Assembly (NCBI GenBank): GCA_040393065.1
Contig: JBEBUW010000003.1
Span: forward strand, 33,742-97,741
DNA length: 64,000 nt
Direction: 5' to 3'
From: JACCWM01 sp040393065
GTDB lineage: Bacteria; Myxococcota_A; Bradymonadia; Bradymonadales; Bradymonadaceae
Both the position numbers and the translations under genes were made by a program. Below, piece by piece: positions 51,963-60,880 of this stretch (the first letter of the stretch is position 1; every line of letters begins with the position of its first letter). The notes under the pieces were generated by a model. It was not told the origin of the DNA. It worked only from the letters and a program-made list of their open reading frames with translations, and searched no databases.

Positions 51963-52025
51963 CGGCAGGCGCTTTATAGAACGACTTTTTCAAGTTTTCG
52001 ACTGCATCTCACCTAAGGAAATCCC

Positions 52026-53705
52026 ATGTTTGGTCCTCTCTCTACAATCCCTCGCCGAGCCATCTGCTTGATGCTCGTGGCAGCTTGTGCTGTGTCGCTG
52101 GGAGCATGCAAAAAGTCTGGTGGCGAAGCGCCTGCAAAGGGCGGCGAAGCGGCGGAATTTGTGGCCGGTTCCAATGCAACGGTTTTTACGTTTGCGTTGT
52201 CGGCCGATCCGCAGACGCTTGATCCGGCAAAGATGAGTGGTTCGCCGGAAGGGCGGATTGCTTTTAATCTGTTCGAAGGTCTTTTGATGCCGGGGCCGAC
52301 AACGGAAGGGCTGAGCAAGCCGGAAGAACTGGTGGTTCCGGGTGTGGCCGAGTCGTACGAGATCAGTGAGGACGGTACGGTTTATACCTTCAAATTGCGT
52401 GAGAACGCCAAATGGTCCAACGGCGAGTTGGTGGTTGCCGAGGATTTCGTGCGCTCGTGGAAGCGCGTGCTGACGCCGAACTTCCCGGGTGACTACGCGC
52501 AGATTCTGTGGGTTATCAAGGGCGGCGAGGCGTATGCGAAGGGCAGCGATGACTGGGATTCCGTCGGCGTCAAGGCGATCGATGCGCATACCCTTGAAGT
52601 AACGCTGGAGCATCCGACGCCGTATTTTCCGGAGCTGGTGGCGTTTTACACGTTCTTCCCGACGCCGGCGGCGGCAATTGAGGAGCACGGCGACGCGTGG
52701 ACGCGGCCGGGTAACATCGTTACGAATGGTCCGTACAAGCTGACGAGTTATAAAGAGCAGCAGGAAATGATGCTCGATATCAACGAGCATTACTGGGATC
52801 AGGAAAATGTGGCGCTCAAGCGTGCGCGCGTGCGGATTATTTCGGATATCAATGCTGTGGTGAACGCGTATCGGACCGGGGAGTTGCACTGGTCGGGTGC
52901 GGGATTGCCGGTGGCGCAGATTACCGGACTGCTGGCGCATCCAGACTATTTCAAAGAACCGATGCTGGGCACGTATTACTACCGGGTGAACGTATCGGAT
53001 GCGAACAGCCCGCTGGCCAATCCGAAGGTGCGTCAGGCGCTGGCGCTGTCGATTGACCGCGAGTCGTTGATCGATGAAACGCTGAACGGCTTGTATACCA
53101 AGGCCGAATCGTATGTACCGCCGGGAATGCCGGGCTACGAGACGAAGACGACGACCTCGTACAATGTTCAAAAAGCGCGTGAGTTGCTGTCGGAAGCTGG
53201 TTTTGCTGAGGGCAAGGGATTTCCGCGTGTGAGCCTTTTATACAATACGGATGAGAACCACAAACTGGTTGCGGAAAGCGTGCAGGATATGTGGAAGCGC
53301 AACCTGGGGTTGGATGTCGAGCTGGTGAACAAAGAGTGGAAGACGTATCTGCAGGATGTCAGTTCGGTGCAGTATGACATCGCGCGTGCGGGCTGGATCG
53401 GCGACTACAACGATCCGATGACGTTCCTCGATATGTTCGTGACCGACAACGGCAACAACAATACCGGTTGGAGTCATGCAGAATACGATCAGCTGATCGC
53501 TTCGGCACAGGCCGAGTCGGATACCCAGAAGCGTATTGAGATGCTTCAGGAAGCCGAGAAGATCCTGATGGAAGAGGGGCCGGTCATTCCTATTTATTAC
53601 TATACGAACAACATGCTGGTTTCGCGTTTTGTGGAAGGTTTCAAGCAGCACAATCGTGATATTCATTTGCTGAAATACCTGAAATTGCCGGGACTTGCGC
53701 AATAA
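52026..53705 (+). CDS. oppA: Oligopeptide ABC transporter substrate-binding lipoprotein
   Basis: 559 residues. Lipoprotein signal VAACAVSLGAC anchors it to the membrane; family SBP_bac_5. Typical marks: FALSADPQTLDPAKM, EGRIAFNLFEGLLMPGP, VAESYEISEDGTVYTFKLRE, AKWSNGELVVAEDFVRSWKR, LALSIDRESLID and QLIASAQAESDTQKRIEM. The protein delivers peptides to the OppBC permease. It is the first gene of the opp operon and is followed by a hairpin that may stop part of transcription or protect its mRNA. Standard length for the family; substrate range is not predictable here. Confidence 0.93.
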   Translation: MFGPLSTIPRRAICLMLVAACAVSLGACKKSGGEAPAKGGEAAEFVAGSNATVFTFALSADPQTLDPAKMSGSPEGRIAFNLFEGLLMPGPTTEGLSKPEELVVPGVAESYEISEDGTVYTFKLRENAKWSNGELVVAEDFVRSWKRVLTPNFPGDYAQILWVIKGGEAYAKGSDDWDSVGVKAIDAHTLEVTLEHPTPYFPELVAFYTFFPTPAAAIEEHGDAWTRPGNIVTNGPYKLTSYKEQQEMMLDINEHYWDQENVALKRARVRIISDINAVVNAYRTGELHWSGAGLPVAQITGLLAHPDYFKEPMLGTYYYRVNVSDANSPLANPKVRQALALSIDRESLIDETLNGLYTKAESYVPPGMPGYETKTTTSYNVQKARELLSEAGFAEGKGFPRVSLLYNTDENHKLVAESVQDMWKRNLGLDVELVNKEWKTYLQDVSSVQYDIARAGWIGDYNDPMTFLDMFVTDNGNNNTGWSHAEYDQLIASAQAESDTQKRIEMLQEAEKILMEEGPVIPIYYYTNNMLVSRFVEGFKQHNRDIHLLKYLKLPGLAQ

Positions 53706-53729
53706 TCGTGGTTTGAATCAGGGTTAGGC

Positions 53730-53756
53730 AACATGCCGCATTGTATGCGGCATGTT
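53730..53756 (+). other. Intercistronic hairpin after oppA
   Basis: AACATGCCGCA (53730-53740) pairs perfectly with TGCGGCATGTT (53746-53756), loop of 5, no T-run. Such hairpins between a binding-protein gene and its permease genes commonly stabilise the upstream mRNA and raise its level above that of the permease. Confidence 0.6.
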
Positions 53757-53785
53757 TGCTGTCTGGCCTGAATCTTGGAGTACCT

Positions 53786-54808
53786 GTGAGTCGATTCATC
53801 ATCCAGCGCTTGCTCAGTAGCATGGTGGTTATCGTGATCATTATCACGATGTCGCTGTGGATTACGCGTCAGGCGCCGAGCAATCCTTGTTTGAAAGAGC
53901 GTGAGGCCAATACGTGCGTGTGTGTCAAAGAGCATGCGCTGGATCGGCCGGTTTTCCCGTTGCACGTGGGTTCTCCGTTGCAGGAGATGAAGGGGTGCGA
54001 GTTCTGGCAGCCTGCATCGAGCATGAGCGTGGGGCCGGTGACGTTGATCGGGCTTTCCGACTGGGGCAATACGCAGTTTGCGATTTATATGAAGACGCTC
54101 ATGCAGGGCAGTCTTGGCAAGAGCATGGTGACGGAGCGCACGGTTTTGGAGTCTCTGAAATCGGGCTTGCCGTACACGGTGCATCTGGGAACCCAGGCGT
54201 TGCTGCTGGCGATGCTGATCGGGATTCCGGCCGGGCTGTACGCGGGCTTGCGGCAGAATACAGCGAGTGATTACTCGGTGATGACGGTTGCGATGCTGGG
54301 CGTGAGTGTGCCGAGTTTTGTGCTCGGGCCGCTTTTGATCATGCTGTTTTCGCTGGAGCTTGGCTGGTTCCGGGCCGTGGGCTGGGAGAGCTGGTCGGAT
54401 AGCGTGCTGCCGACGGTGACGCTCGGGCTTTATTATGCCGCGTATATTGCGCGCCTGACGCGCGGCGGCATGCTGGAGGTCATTCGTAAGGATTATATCC
54501 GTACGGCGCGGGCCAAGGGGCTGACCGAGAAGCTGGTTGTGTATCGCCATGCGTTGAAGGGCGCGCTGTTGCCGGTGGTGAGTTATCTCGGGCCGGCGTT
54601 TGCTGCGCTTTTGACGGGTTCGGTGGTGGTTGAGGAGATTTTCAACCTGCCGGGCGTGGGCACGCACTTTGTGCGGTCGGCGTTGAATCGCGATTACAAC
54701 ATGGTGCTGGGTACGATCATTTTGTACTCGTCGCTTCTGGTGGTGCTCAATCTGGTAGTCGATATTTTGTACACACTGCTCGATCCGCGCGTCAGCTACG
54801 ATAAATAG
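53786..54808 (+). CDS. oppB: Oligopeptide ABC transporter permease OppB
   Basis: 340 residues from GTG 53786 (GGAG 6-9 bases upstream; ATG 53741 in the same frame is upstream of the hydrophobic start). Helix 1 (LLSSMVVIVIIITMSLWIT) is followed by a long loop with four Cys (35, 44, 46, 71) not usual in OppB, then the DppB/OppB domain: LLAMLIGIPAGLYAGLRQNT, MLGVSVPSFVLGPLLIMLFS, and YYAAYIARLTRGGMLEVIRK followed by DYIRTARAKGL, the EAA loop that contacts the ATPases. It is 9 bases before oppC and between oppA and the OppC with EF-hands. Confidence 0.93.
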   Translation: MSRFIIQRLLSSMVVIVIIITMSLWITRQAPSNPCLKEREANTCVCVKEHALDRPVFPLHVGSPLQEMKGCEFWQPASSMSVGPVTLIGLSDWGNTQFAIYMKTLMQGSLGKSMVTERTVLESLKSGLPYTVHLGTQALLLAMLIGIPAGLYAGLRQNTASDYSVMTVAMLGVSVPSFVLGPLLIMLFSLELGWFRAVGWESWSDSVLPTVTLGLYYAAYIARLTRGGMLEVIRKDYIRTARAKGLTEKLVVYRHALKGALLPVVSYLGPAFAALLTGSVVVEEIFNLPGVGTHFVRSALNRDYNMVLGTIILYSSLLVVLNLVVDILYTLLDPRVSYDK

Positions 54809-54817
54809 GATGTCTGC

Positions 54818-56179
54818 ATGGTAAGGGATACAAAATCCAACAATCGCGCTGTTGAAGCGGAGATTATTGAAGGAACCAGTCTGTGGAAGGATGCGGGGCA
54901 GCGTTTGCGCAAGAATCGCGCGGCGATGGCCGGTCTTTTCATCGTGGGTTTTATGGCCGTGATGGCGCTGAGCTATGAGGTCATCGCGAAGTACGTCACC
55001 GGTTTTACGCTGGAGGAGCAGCATCCGTATGTGGTGCCGAAGCCGCCCGGGGCACGCAGTGTGCCGGCCACGTATTACAAACTTCTGGAGCCGAGTGGGG
55101 CGCTGAGTTTTGAGGCGGTGGATACCAACGGCGACGGGATGATCGAGGCGCGCGAGATCCAGGCGGCGTATCGTCAGATGGAGTTTTCGACGATCGATAA
55201 AAACGGTGACGGCGTCCTGGATTATGAAGAATATGCCGCTGCGCCGCTGGCGATGAAGTCGCCCGGTGAGTTCGTGCCGAAATGTGAGCAGTGGGCGAAT
55301 ATTCGGCGGAGCATGGCGCCGATTCGGCACCCGGATATTTTCAAGTGCGATGCCGGCGAGGCGGGCACGATTACGATCGAGCAATCGGGGCGGTTGGTTG
55401 ATATTTTGTCGATCGGCGAAGCGCGCGACCTGATCAACCGCTTTGATAAGAGCGGGGACAGTATGCTGGACGCTGGCGAGTATGTGGGCTTGCCGAAGCC
55501 GCGTACGAACTTGCTGGGCACGGACCAGCTCGGGCGCGATTTGCTGACGCGGATGGTGTACGGCGCGCGGATTTCGCTTGCGGTTGGCCTGCTGGCGACG
55601 CTGGTTTCGTTTTTGATCGGCGTGAGCTGGGGTGCGACGGCCGGATTTGTCGGCGGCAAAGTCGATAACATCATGATGCGTATTGTCGACATCATGTACG
55701 GGCTGCCGTTTATGTTCCTGGTGATTTTGTTGATGGTGGTGTTTGGCCAGAACATCTTTTTGTTGTTCATCGCGCTGGGTGCGGTGCAGTGGCTGACGAT
55801 GGCGCGGATTGTGCGCGGCCAGGTGATCAGTTTGAAGGGCCAGGAGTTTGTGGAGGCAGCGCGCACGATCGGTGTGTCGAATCTGTCGATTATTTTCAAA
55901 CACCTGATTCCGAATGCGCTGGGGCCAATTATTGTTTATGCGACGCTGACGGTTCCGGCGGTCATGCTGGAAGAGGCGTTTTTGTCGTTCCTCGGGCTCG
56001 GCGTGCAGGCGCCGCAGACTTCGTGGGGAGCGCTGGCCAGTGAGGGGCGGCAGCTCATGGAGATTGCGCCCTGGCTGATTGTGTTCCCGGGTCTTGCGCT
56101 GGCGGTGACGTTGCTGAGCATGAACTTTCTGGGTGACGGCTTGCGGGATGCGCTTGATCCGCAGCTTCGTAAGGATTGA
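54818..56179 (+). CDS. oppC: Oligopeptide ABC transporter permease OppC with EF-hand insert
   Basis: 453 residues, about 150 more than usual OppC. After membrane helix 1 (about 35-58) lies a 170-residue insert with three EF-hand loops at 102-113 (D-T-N-G-D-G-M-I-E-A-R-E), 127-138 (D-K-N-G-D-G-V-L-D-Y-E-E) and 210-221 (D-K-S-G-D-S-M-L-D-A-G-E), plus two Cys (156 and 177). Loops one and two form an adjacent pair as in calmodulin-like modules. The normal permease resumes at GTDQLGRDLLTRMVYGARIS (about 234) and includes the EAA loop FVEAARTIGVSNLSIIFKHL. By topology the insert is outside the cytoplasm, so the transporter may respond to external Ca2+. The whole frame is continuous. Confidence 0.9.
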   Translation: MVRDTKSNNRAVEAEIIEGTSLWKDAGQRLRKNRAAMAGLFIVGFMAVMALSYEVIAKYVTGFTLEEQHPYVVPKPPGARSVPATYYKLLEPSGALSFEAVDTNGDGMIEAREIQAAYRQMEFSTIDKNGDGVLDYEEYAAAPLAMKSPGEFVPKCEQWANIRRSMAPIRHPDIFKCDAGEAGTITIEQSGRLVDILSIGEARDLINRFDKSGDSMLDAGEYVGLPKPRTNLLGTDQLGRDLLTRMVYGARISLAVGLLATLVSFLIGVSWGATAGFVGGKVDNIMMRIVDIMYGLPFMFLVILLMVVFGQNIFLLFIALGAVQWLTMARIVRGQVISLKGQEFVEAARTIGVSNLSIIFKHLIPNALGPIIVYATLTVPAVMLEEAFLSFLGLGVQAPQTSWGALASEGRQLMEIAPWLIVFPGLALAVTLLSMNFLGDGLRDALDPQLRKD

Positions 56180-56193
56180 TAGAAGTGAAGGAA

Positions 56194-56390
56194 TTGGAAC
56201 AATTTTTCACTGCCGGATGAAAGGAGTCGAAGGAGTTGGAACAATTTTTCACTGCCGGATGAAAGGAGACGAAGGAGTTGGAACAATTTTTCACTGCTGA
56301 GCGAACTAGCTCGAAGGCGTTGGAATAATTTTTCACTGCTGAGTGAAAAGAGTCGAAGGTGGTGGAACAATTTTTCACTGCCGGGTGAAG
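56194..56390. repeat. Tandem array of five 42-bp units (array 3) within the opp operon
   Basis: The word TTGGAA (GTGGAA in the last) recurs at 56194, 56236, 56278, 56320 and 56362, exactly 42 bases apart, each followed by CAATTTTTCACTGC and, in most, GGATGAAAGGAG with TCGAAGG. The array fills most of the 266-base gap between oppC and oppD and would be in the operon mRNA. Frames are open on both strands only because of the period. No start or ribosome site makes any of them a likely gene. Confidence 0.85.
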
Positions 56391-56445
56391 GAAGTTAGTC
56401 TTTTGTTTTACAACAGTGTCAGGCAGCAGGTTTCAGGAGTTGTAC

Positions 56446-57555
56446 ATGGATAGCGAGCCCCAAAAAACATCCACGGCGGATGCGGCGGAGAACGTGCTCG
56501 AAGTTCGCGGGTTGAAGACGTATTTCCACGTTGAAGGCGCGGTGGTTCGCGCGGTGGATGACGTGAGTTTTACGGTCAAGCGCGGCGAATGTCTGGGTGT
56601 GGTCGGTGAATCGGGCTCGGGGAAATCGGTTTGTCAGATTTCGGTGCTGGGTTTGATTCCTTCGCCTCCGGGGAAGATCGAAGGCGGTGAGGTGCTGTTT
56701 GGCGGGCAGGATTTGTTGAAGGCAACGCCGAAAGAGCTGCGAAAGATCCGGGGCAATCGGATTTCGATGATCTGGCAAGATCCGATGTCGAGCTTGAATC
56801 CGTTTTTGCGTGTGTCGCGTCAGCTGATTGAGCCGCTGCGGATTCACCAGAATATGAGTAAGGAAGATGCGCGTGAGGCGGCGATTTCGATGCTGGAGAA
56901 GGTCGGGATTCCGGGGCCGCGCGAGCGCATTGATCAGTATCCGCATCAGTTTTCGGGCGGGATGCGTCAGCGCGTGATGATCGCGATGGCGCTTTTGTGC
57001 AAGCCGGAGCTGTTGATTGCGGACGAGCCGACGACGGCGCTGGACGTGACGATTCAGGCGCAGATTCTGGAGTTGATCAAAGATTTGCGCACGGATTTTG
57101 GTACGAGTGTTGTGATGATTACGCACGATCTTGGCGTGGTGGCCGGGATGGCGGACCGCGTGATCGTGATGTACGCCGGGCGGGTGATGGAGGAGGCGAT
57201 GGCGGCGGATTTGTTCCGGCAGCCGGGGCATCCGTACACGGTCGGTCTGTTGCGCAGTGTGCCGCGTCTGGATCTGGGCGCGAGTTCGCGGTTGATTCCG
57301 ATTGACGGGCGGCCGCCGGATGTGTCGAAGCCGATTCCGGGTTGTCCGTTTGCGGCGCGGTGTCGCTGGGCTCAAGATCGTTGCCACAAAGAGGCGGTGC
57401 CGCTGGTGGAGCTCGGGCCGGGGCATACTTCGCGTTGTTTTCGGGCGAAGGAAATTTACGCGGCTGAGCTGGGAGCGCGTGTGACGAGTGAACAATTTGC
57501 GAAAGCCGAGGCGAATCTGGCCGGAGCGGCTGTTGAAGTGAAGGAGATGCCATGA
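56446..57555 (+). CDS. oppD: Oligopeptide ABC transporter ATP-binding protein OppD
   Basis: 369 residues from ATG 56446 (CAGGAG 7-9 bases upstream). ABC ATPase with Walker A GESGSGKSV, Q-loop IWQDPMSSLNPF, signature FSGGMRQRV, Walker B LLIADEPTTALDV and H-loop MITHDLGVVAGMADRV. C-terminal oligopeptide-transporter extension with Cys-rich CPFAARCRWAQDRCHKE is present, as in OppD/DppD with an iron-sulfur cluster-like motif. It powers uptake through OppBC together with OppF; the oppF ATG overlaps its stop (ATGA). Confidence 0.95.
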   Translation: MDSEPQKTSTADAAENVLEVRGLKTYFHVEGAVVRAVDDVSFTVKRGECLGVVGESGSGKSVCQISVLGLIPSPPGKIEGGEVLFGGQDLLKATPKELRKIRGNRISMIWQDPMSSLNPFLRVSRQLIEPLRIHQNMSKEDAREAAISMLEKVGIPGPRERIDQYPHQFSGGMRQRVMIAMALLCKPELLIADEPTTALDVTIQAQILELIKDLRTDFGTSVVMITHDLGVVAGMADRVIVMYAGRVMEEAMAADLFRQPGHPYTVGLLRSVPRLDLGASSRLIPIDGRPPDVSKPIPGCPFAARCRWAQDRCHKEAVPLVELGPGHTSRCFRAKEIYAAELGARVTSEQFAKAEANLAGAAVEVKEMP

Positions 57556-58634
57556 CGGAGACATTGATCCGCATTGAGAACCTGAAGATGCATTTCCCGA
57601 TCTATAAGGGGACGTTGCGTCGGCGCGAGGTCAGTCGTGTCAAAGCCGTGGATGGCCTGAGCTTTGATATTATGAAGGGCGAAACGCTGGGATTGGTCGG
57701 CGAATCGGGTTGTGGAAAATCGACCACGGGACGCGCGCTGATCCAGTTGTATCGGCCGACGGAAGGCCGCGTGCTGTTTGAAGGCCAGGATCTGTGCAAG
57801 CTGTCGAACAAGGAGCTTCATCCGCTGCGGCGAAACTTGCAGATGATCTTTCAAGATCCGTATGGGTCGCTCAATCCGCGTATGACAGTGGGCGATATTA
57901 TCGGCGAGCCGCTGAAGGTGCATAACCTGGCGACGGGTAAGGGCGTGGCGGCGCGCGTGCAGGAATTGATGGAGATTGTGGGGCTTGATCCGCGCTTTAT
58001 TCGTCGGTATCCGCATGAGTTTTCGGGCGGGCAGCGCCAGCGTATCGGGATTGCGCGTGCGCTGGCGTGTGAGCCGAGTTTTATCGTGTGCGACGAGCCG
58101 ATCAGTGCGCTCGACGTGTCGATTCAGGCGCAAATCATCAATCTGATGGAGGATTTGCAGAAGGAATTCGGGCTGACGTATCTGTTTATTGCGCACGATC
58201 TGGCGGCGGTGCGGCATATTTCGGACCGCATTGCGGTGATGTATCTCGGGCGCATGGCGGAGCTTGCGGACGGCAAGGAAATTTACGAGCGGCCGTTGCA
58301 TCCGTACACGAAGGCGCTGATTTCGGCGGTGCCGATTCCGGATCCGGAAATCGAGTTGAAGCGTGAGCGGATTGTGTTGACGGGCGATGTTCCGAGTCCA
58401 TTGAATCCGCCGCCGGGTTGTGTGTTTCATACGCGCTGTCCGTTTGCCGAGGAGCGTTGCAAGCGCGAAGTTCCGGTGATCAAACAGGCGGCGCCGGGGC
58501 ATTTTGTGGCGTGTCATCTGGTGGAAGGCCAGGAAGTGGATGCGGCCGTGGCTGACGAAATCGTTGCTCAAAAAAGCAATGAAAAGAGTGCTGCAGAGCG
58601 CACGAACGCGGCCGCCGAACAGGCTGCGGTATGA
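57552..58634 (+). CDS. oppF: Oligopeptide ABC transporter ATP-binding protein OppF
   Basis: 360 residues. Walker A GESGCGKST, Q-loop IFQDPYGSLNPR, signature FSGGQRQRI, Walker B IVCDEPISALDV and H-loop FIAHDLAAVRHIS. The C-terminal Cys motif CVFHTRCPFAEERCKRE matches OppF. Walker B ends in DEPIS rather than DEPTT, as usual for OppF proteins, and the catalytic Glu is present. The stop overlaps the start of the next lipoprotein gene by 4 bases. Confidence 0.95.
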   Translation: MTETLIRIENLKMHFPIYKGTLRRREVSRVKAVDGLSFDIMKGETLGLVGESGCGKSTTGRALIQLYRPTEGRVLFEGQDLCKLSNKELHPLRRNLQMIFQDPYGSLNPRMTVGDIIGEPLKVHNLATGKGVAARVQELMEIVGLDPRFIRRYPHEFSGGQRQRIGIARALACEPSFIVCDEPISALDVSIQAQIINLMEDLQKEFGLTYLFIAHDLAAVRHISDRIAVMYLGRMAELADGKEIYERPLHPYTKALISAVPIPDPEIELKRERIVLTGDVPSPLNPPPGCVFHTRCPFAEERCKREVPVIKQAAPGHFVACHLVEGQEVDAAVADEIVAQKSNEKSAAERTNAAAEQAAV

Positions 58635-60847
58635 AAACGCGGGCCGTTCCTCCATGGACCTGTGGCCTGCTAGCGGCTGCACTGATTCTGGGCGGGTGCG
58701 GCGGTGCTTCAAAAACGATGCATGGAGGGCTGGAGCAGGCGGTGGAGCGGACGCCGGCCGAGGTGAATCGGGCGCGTATTGAGCAGTTGCGCGCGCGCCA
58801 GCAGGCGCAGCCCGGGTTTGATGCCGGGCCGGGGTTTCTCAGCGCGTATGAAGATGCGCGTTCAGCGCAGGATGTGGAAGGCGCGGCGTTTGCGGCGGCA
58901 TTGTTGATCCATTCCGGGGAGGGCGAGCTGGATTTGCCGGAGCTTTTGCAAGAACTCGGGCAGGCGGTGGTGGATGGGCTGCAGGTAAGCGAGGACGCGT
59001 CGATGTTGCCTAGTATGCGCGCGGCGTTGACGACGGTGTGCGCGCGGGGGCTGCAGTTTGAAGGGGCATGCGAGTCGACGCGGGCTTTTGCGCAGGCCGA
59101 TCCGGAGATCGTTGGGGTGTGGATTGAGCAGGGATATCGTCATCTGCAGATGGGTGATTTTGAGAAGGCCGGGGCGGTTCTGGAGCAGCTTCGTGGAATT
59201 TCCGGGGAGGGATTGGCGGAAAATGATGCGCTGCTGGCGGTGGAAATCGCGTTGTTGGAAGCGGCGGTGATGCAGCTTCAGGCCGAAGGCGAAGCAAATG
59301 CTTTGGAGGCTTCGCTTGTGCATGCCGGGCAGGCGATTCAGATGCTGGCGGCGTCTTTCCAGGGCGCGTCTGAAGTAGAGTCTGAAGTAGAGTCTGAAGA
59401 AATTGCGGCGCAGTTGTTTCGGCTCAGCGAGCAGTTTCGTGCGCGTGGCATCGACGGGCTGGCGCGTTTTATCGGGCAGCGGCGGGTGGAATTCGCGGCG
59501 CAGGCAGAGAACCCGGCGGAGCTTGCGGAGGCCACGGCTCAGCTTGCGAAGATTTTGCAGGAGAGCGGGCGCTGGCAGGAACTTCTGGATCTGGAAGTAA
59601 CTGTTCAAGGTTCGCGGGCGGCGCGGGTGGTGCGGGTGTATCAGAGTCATGCGGCGGCGCAGTTGGGGGACAAGAAACGTGCGCGGGCGTTGTTGTCGGA
59701 GGCGTTTGCGGCCCGGGAGGTTGAACCTTCGCTTGAAGATTTGCAGGTGGCGTTGCTGGCGGCCTGGTTGGAGGTTTCACGCGGTGAACTTGCGCAGGCG
59801 GCTTCGGTGCTGGAGCGCGTGGGCAACGTGGAGGCAGGCGGGGCGGATTTGTCGGAGGACGGGCGTGCGGTTCGCGCGGGGCTGCTGGGGTTGCAGGCGG
59901 AGGTTTTAGCGCGGCAGGGCCATCATGCGCGGGCGCGGGAGTTTTTTGGGGAAGCACTGGCGATGCTGGCGGAGCTTCCGGTGGATGCGTCGCCGCAGAT
60001 CCGTGTGGCGGTGCTGGAGGCCTGGGGGACGACGGCGCAGAACGTGGGGCAGTTTGAGGATGCTTTTGACCAGCTCAGTTTGTTTCGCACGCAGCTTTCG
60101 TTGGAGGTGTCGCCGCTGGCTGCTCGGGACGCGAGCGCGGCGCTTGCGCGGCTTGCGCTGATCGGGGCTGATGCGGCGCTTGCGCGGATGCAATTGCGGG
60201 GGCTGGCTGAAGGTGGGCTTGCGCCGGCGTCTTCGCGGGTTGCGACGGCCTGTTTGCAGGGCAAGGTCGGAGTTTATGGGCTGGGAAGCGGCGCAGGCGA
60301 CGAAGATGATGCTGCGCGGCTGACGGAGATTGTGCGGCGGGATTTGCAGCAATGCGCGGAGTTCTCGGCGGAGCCGCAGGCTGCAGCGGAGGCAAGGTGG
60401 CTTCTGGGGCTTGCGGGGGGAATCGAGCCGGAGGAAAACCCGGCGGCTTCGGTGCAGGCGCGGGTTGCGCTGACGCGCGCGTACCAGAAGACGTTGCGGG
60501 GTGTGCAGGCGCGCGAGCAGGAAAGGCTCAAGTATTTTCTAGAGGTTGGTAGCCAGCGGCAGGAATCAGGTGATGCTTCGGTGCGTTCTGGCATTGCGTT
60601 TTTGCTGGCGAGCTTGCGGCCGGTGGAGGCGCAGGCAGAGCTTGTGCGTGTGTTGCGTGAAAATCCGGATCTGGATGCTTCGGTGCGTATGGATCTGGAG
60701 TTTTTGCGATTGCAGATGTTTTTGTTGCTCGGCCAGTGGCATGAGGCGGCTTATGTGGCGGCGGATTGCGAGGCATTTGCAGCAGAGCGCAAGGATCGCC
60801 AGCGGCTGGCGAGTGTGCGTGCGCTTGTGAAACGATTTTCTCTTTGA
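58631..60847 (+). CDS. TPR-type lipoprotein cotranscribed with opp
   Basis: 738 residues with lipoprotein signal AAALILGGC. The body is composed of helical repeats of the TPR type (IEQGYRHLQMGDFEKAGAVL, LARQGHHARAREFFGEALAM), about 10-14 of them. Three tandem short blocks with S-E-V-E-S-E-V-E repeat near 250. No catalytic motif. It overlaps oppF by 4 bases (ATGA) and precedes uvrA by 33 bases. As an outer- or inner-membrane TPR lipoprotein it may organise the peptide uptake or cell envelope; this is inferred from position only. Confidence 0.75.
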   Translation: MKTRAVPPWTCGLLAAALILGGCGGASKTMHGGLEQAVERTPAEVNRARIEQLRARQQAQPGFDAGPGFLSAYEDARSAQDVEGAAFAAALLIHSGEGELDLPELLQELGQAVVDGLQVSEDASMLPSMRAALTTVCARGLQFEGACESTRAFAQADPEIVGVWIEQGYRHLQMGDFEKAGAVLEQLRGISGEGLAENDALLAVEIALLEAAVMQLQAEGEANALEASLVHAGQAIQMLAASFQGASEVESEVESEEIAAQLFRLSEQFRARGIDGLARFIGQRRVEFAAQAENPAELAEATAQLAKILQESGRWQELLDLEVTVQGSRAARVVRVYQSHAAAQLGDKKRARALLSEAFAAREVEPSLEDLQVALLAAWLEVSRGELAQAASVLERVGNVEAGGADLSEDGRAVRAGLLGLQAEVLARQGHHARAREFFGEALAMLAELPVDASPQIRVAVLEAWGTTAQNVGQFEDAFDQLSLFRTQLSLEVSPLAARDASAALARLALIGADAALARMQLRGLAEGGLAPASSRVATACLQGKVGVYGLGSGAGDEDDAARLTEIVRRDLQQCAEFSAEPQAAAEARWLLGLAGGIEPEENPAASVQARVALTRAYQKTLRGVQAREQERLKYFLEVGSQRQESGDASVRSGIAFLLASLRPVEAQAELVRVLRENPDLDASVRMDLEFLRLQMFLLLGQWHEAAYVAADCEAFAAERKDRQRLASVRALVKRFSL

Positions 60848-60880
60848 AGTATCCCCCAGATAAAAAGACGGACAAAAGCT

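Noticed and set aside
55936..56378. Minus-strand frames in array 3 with repeats such as SSGSEKLFQLL
   Set aside because: Same artefact, and they run into oppC in antisense.
21571..56390. CRISPR array
   Set aside because: The arrays are continuous tandem repeats without unique spacers; no cas genes are present.
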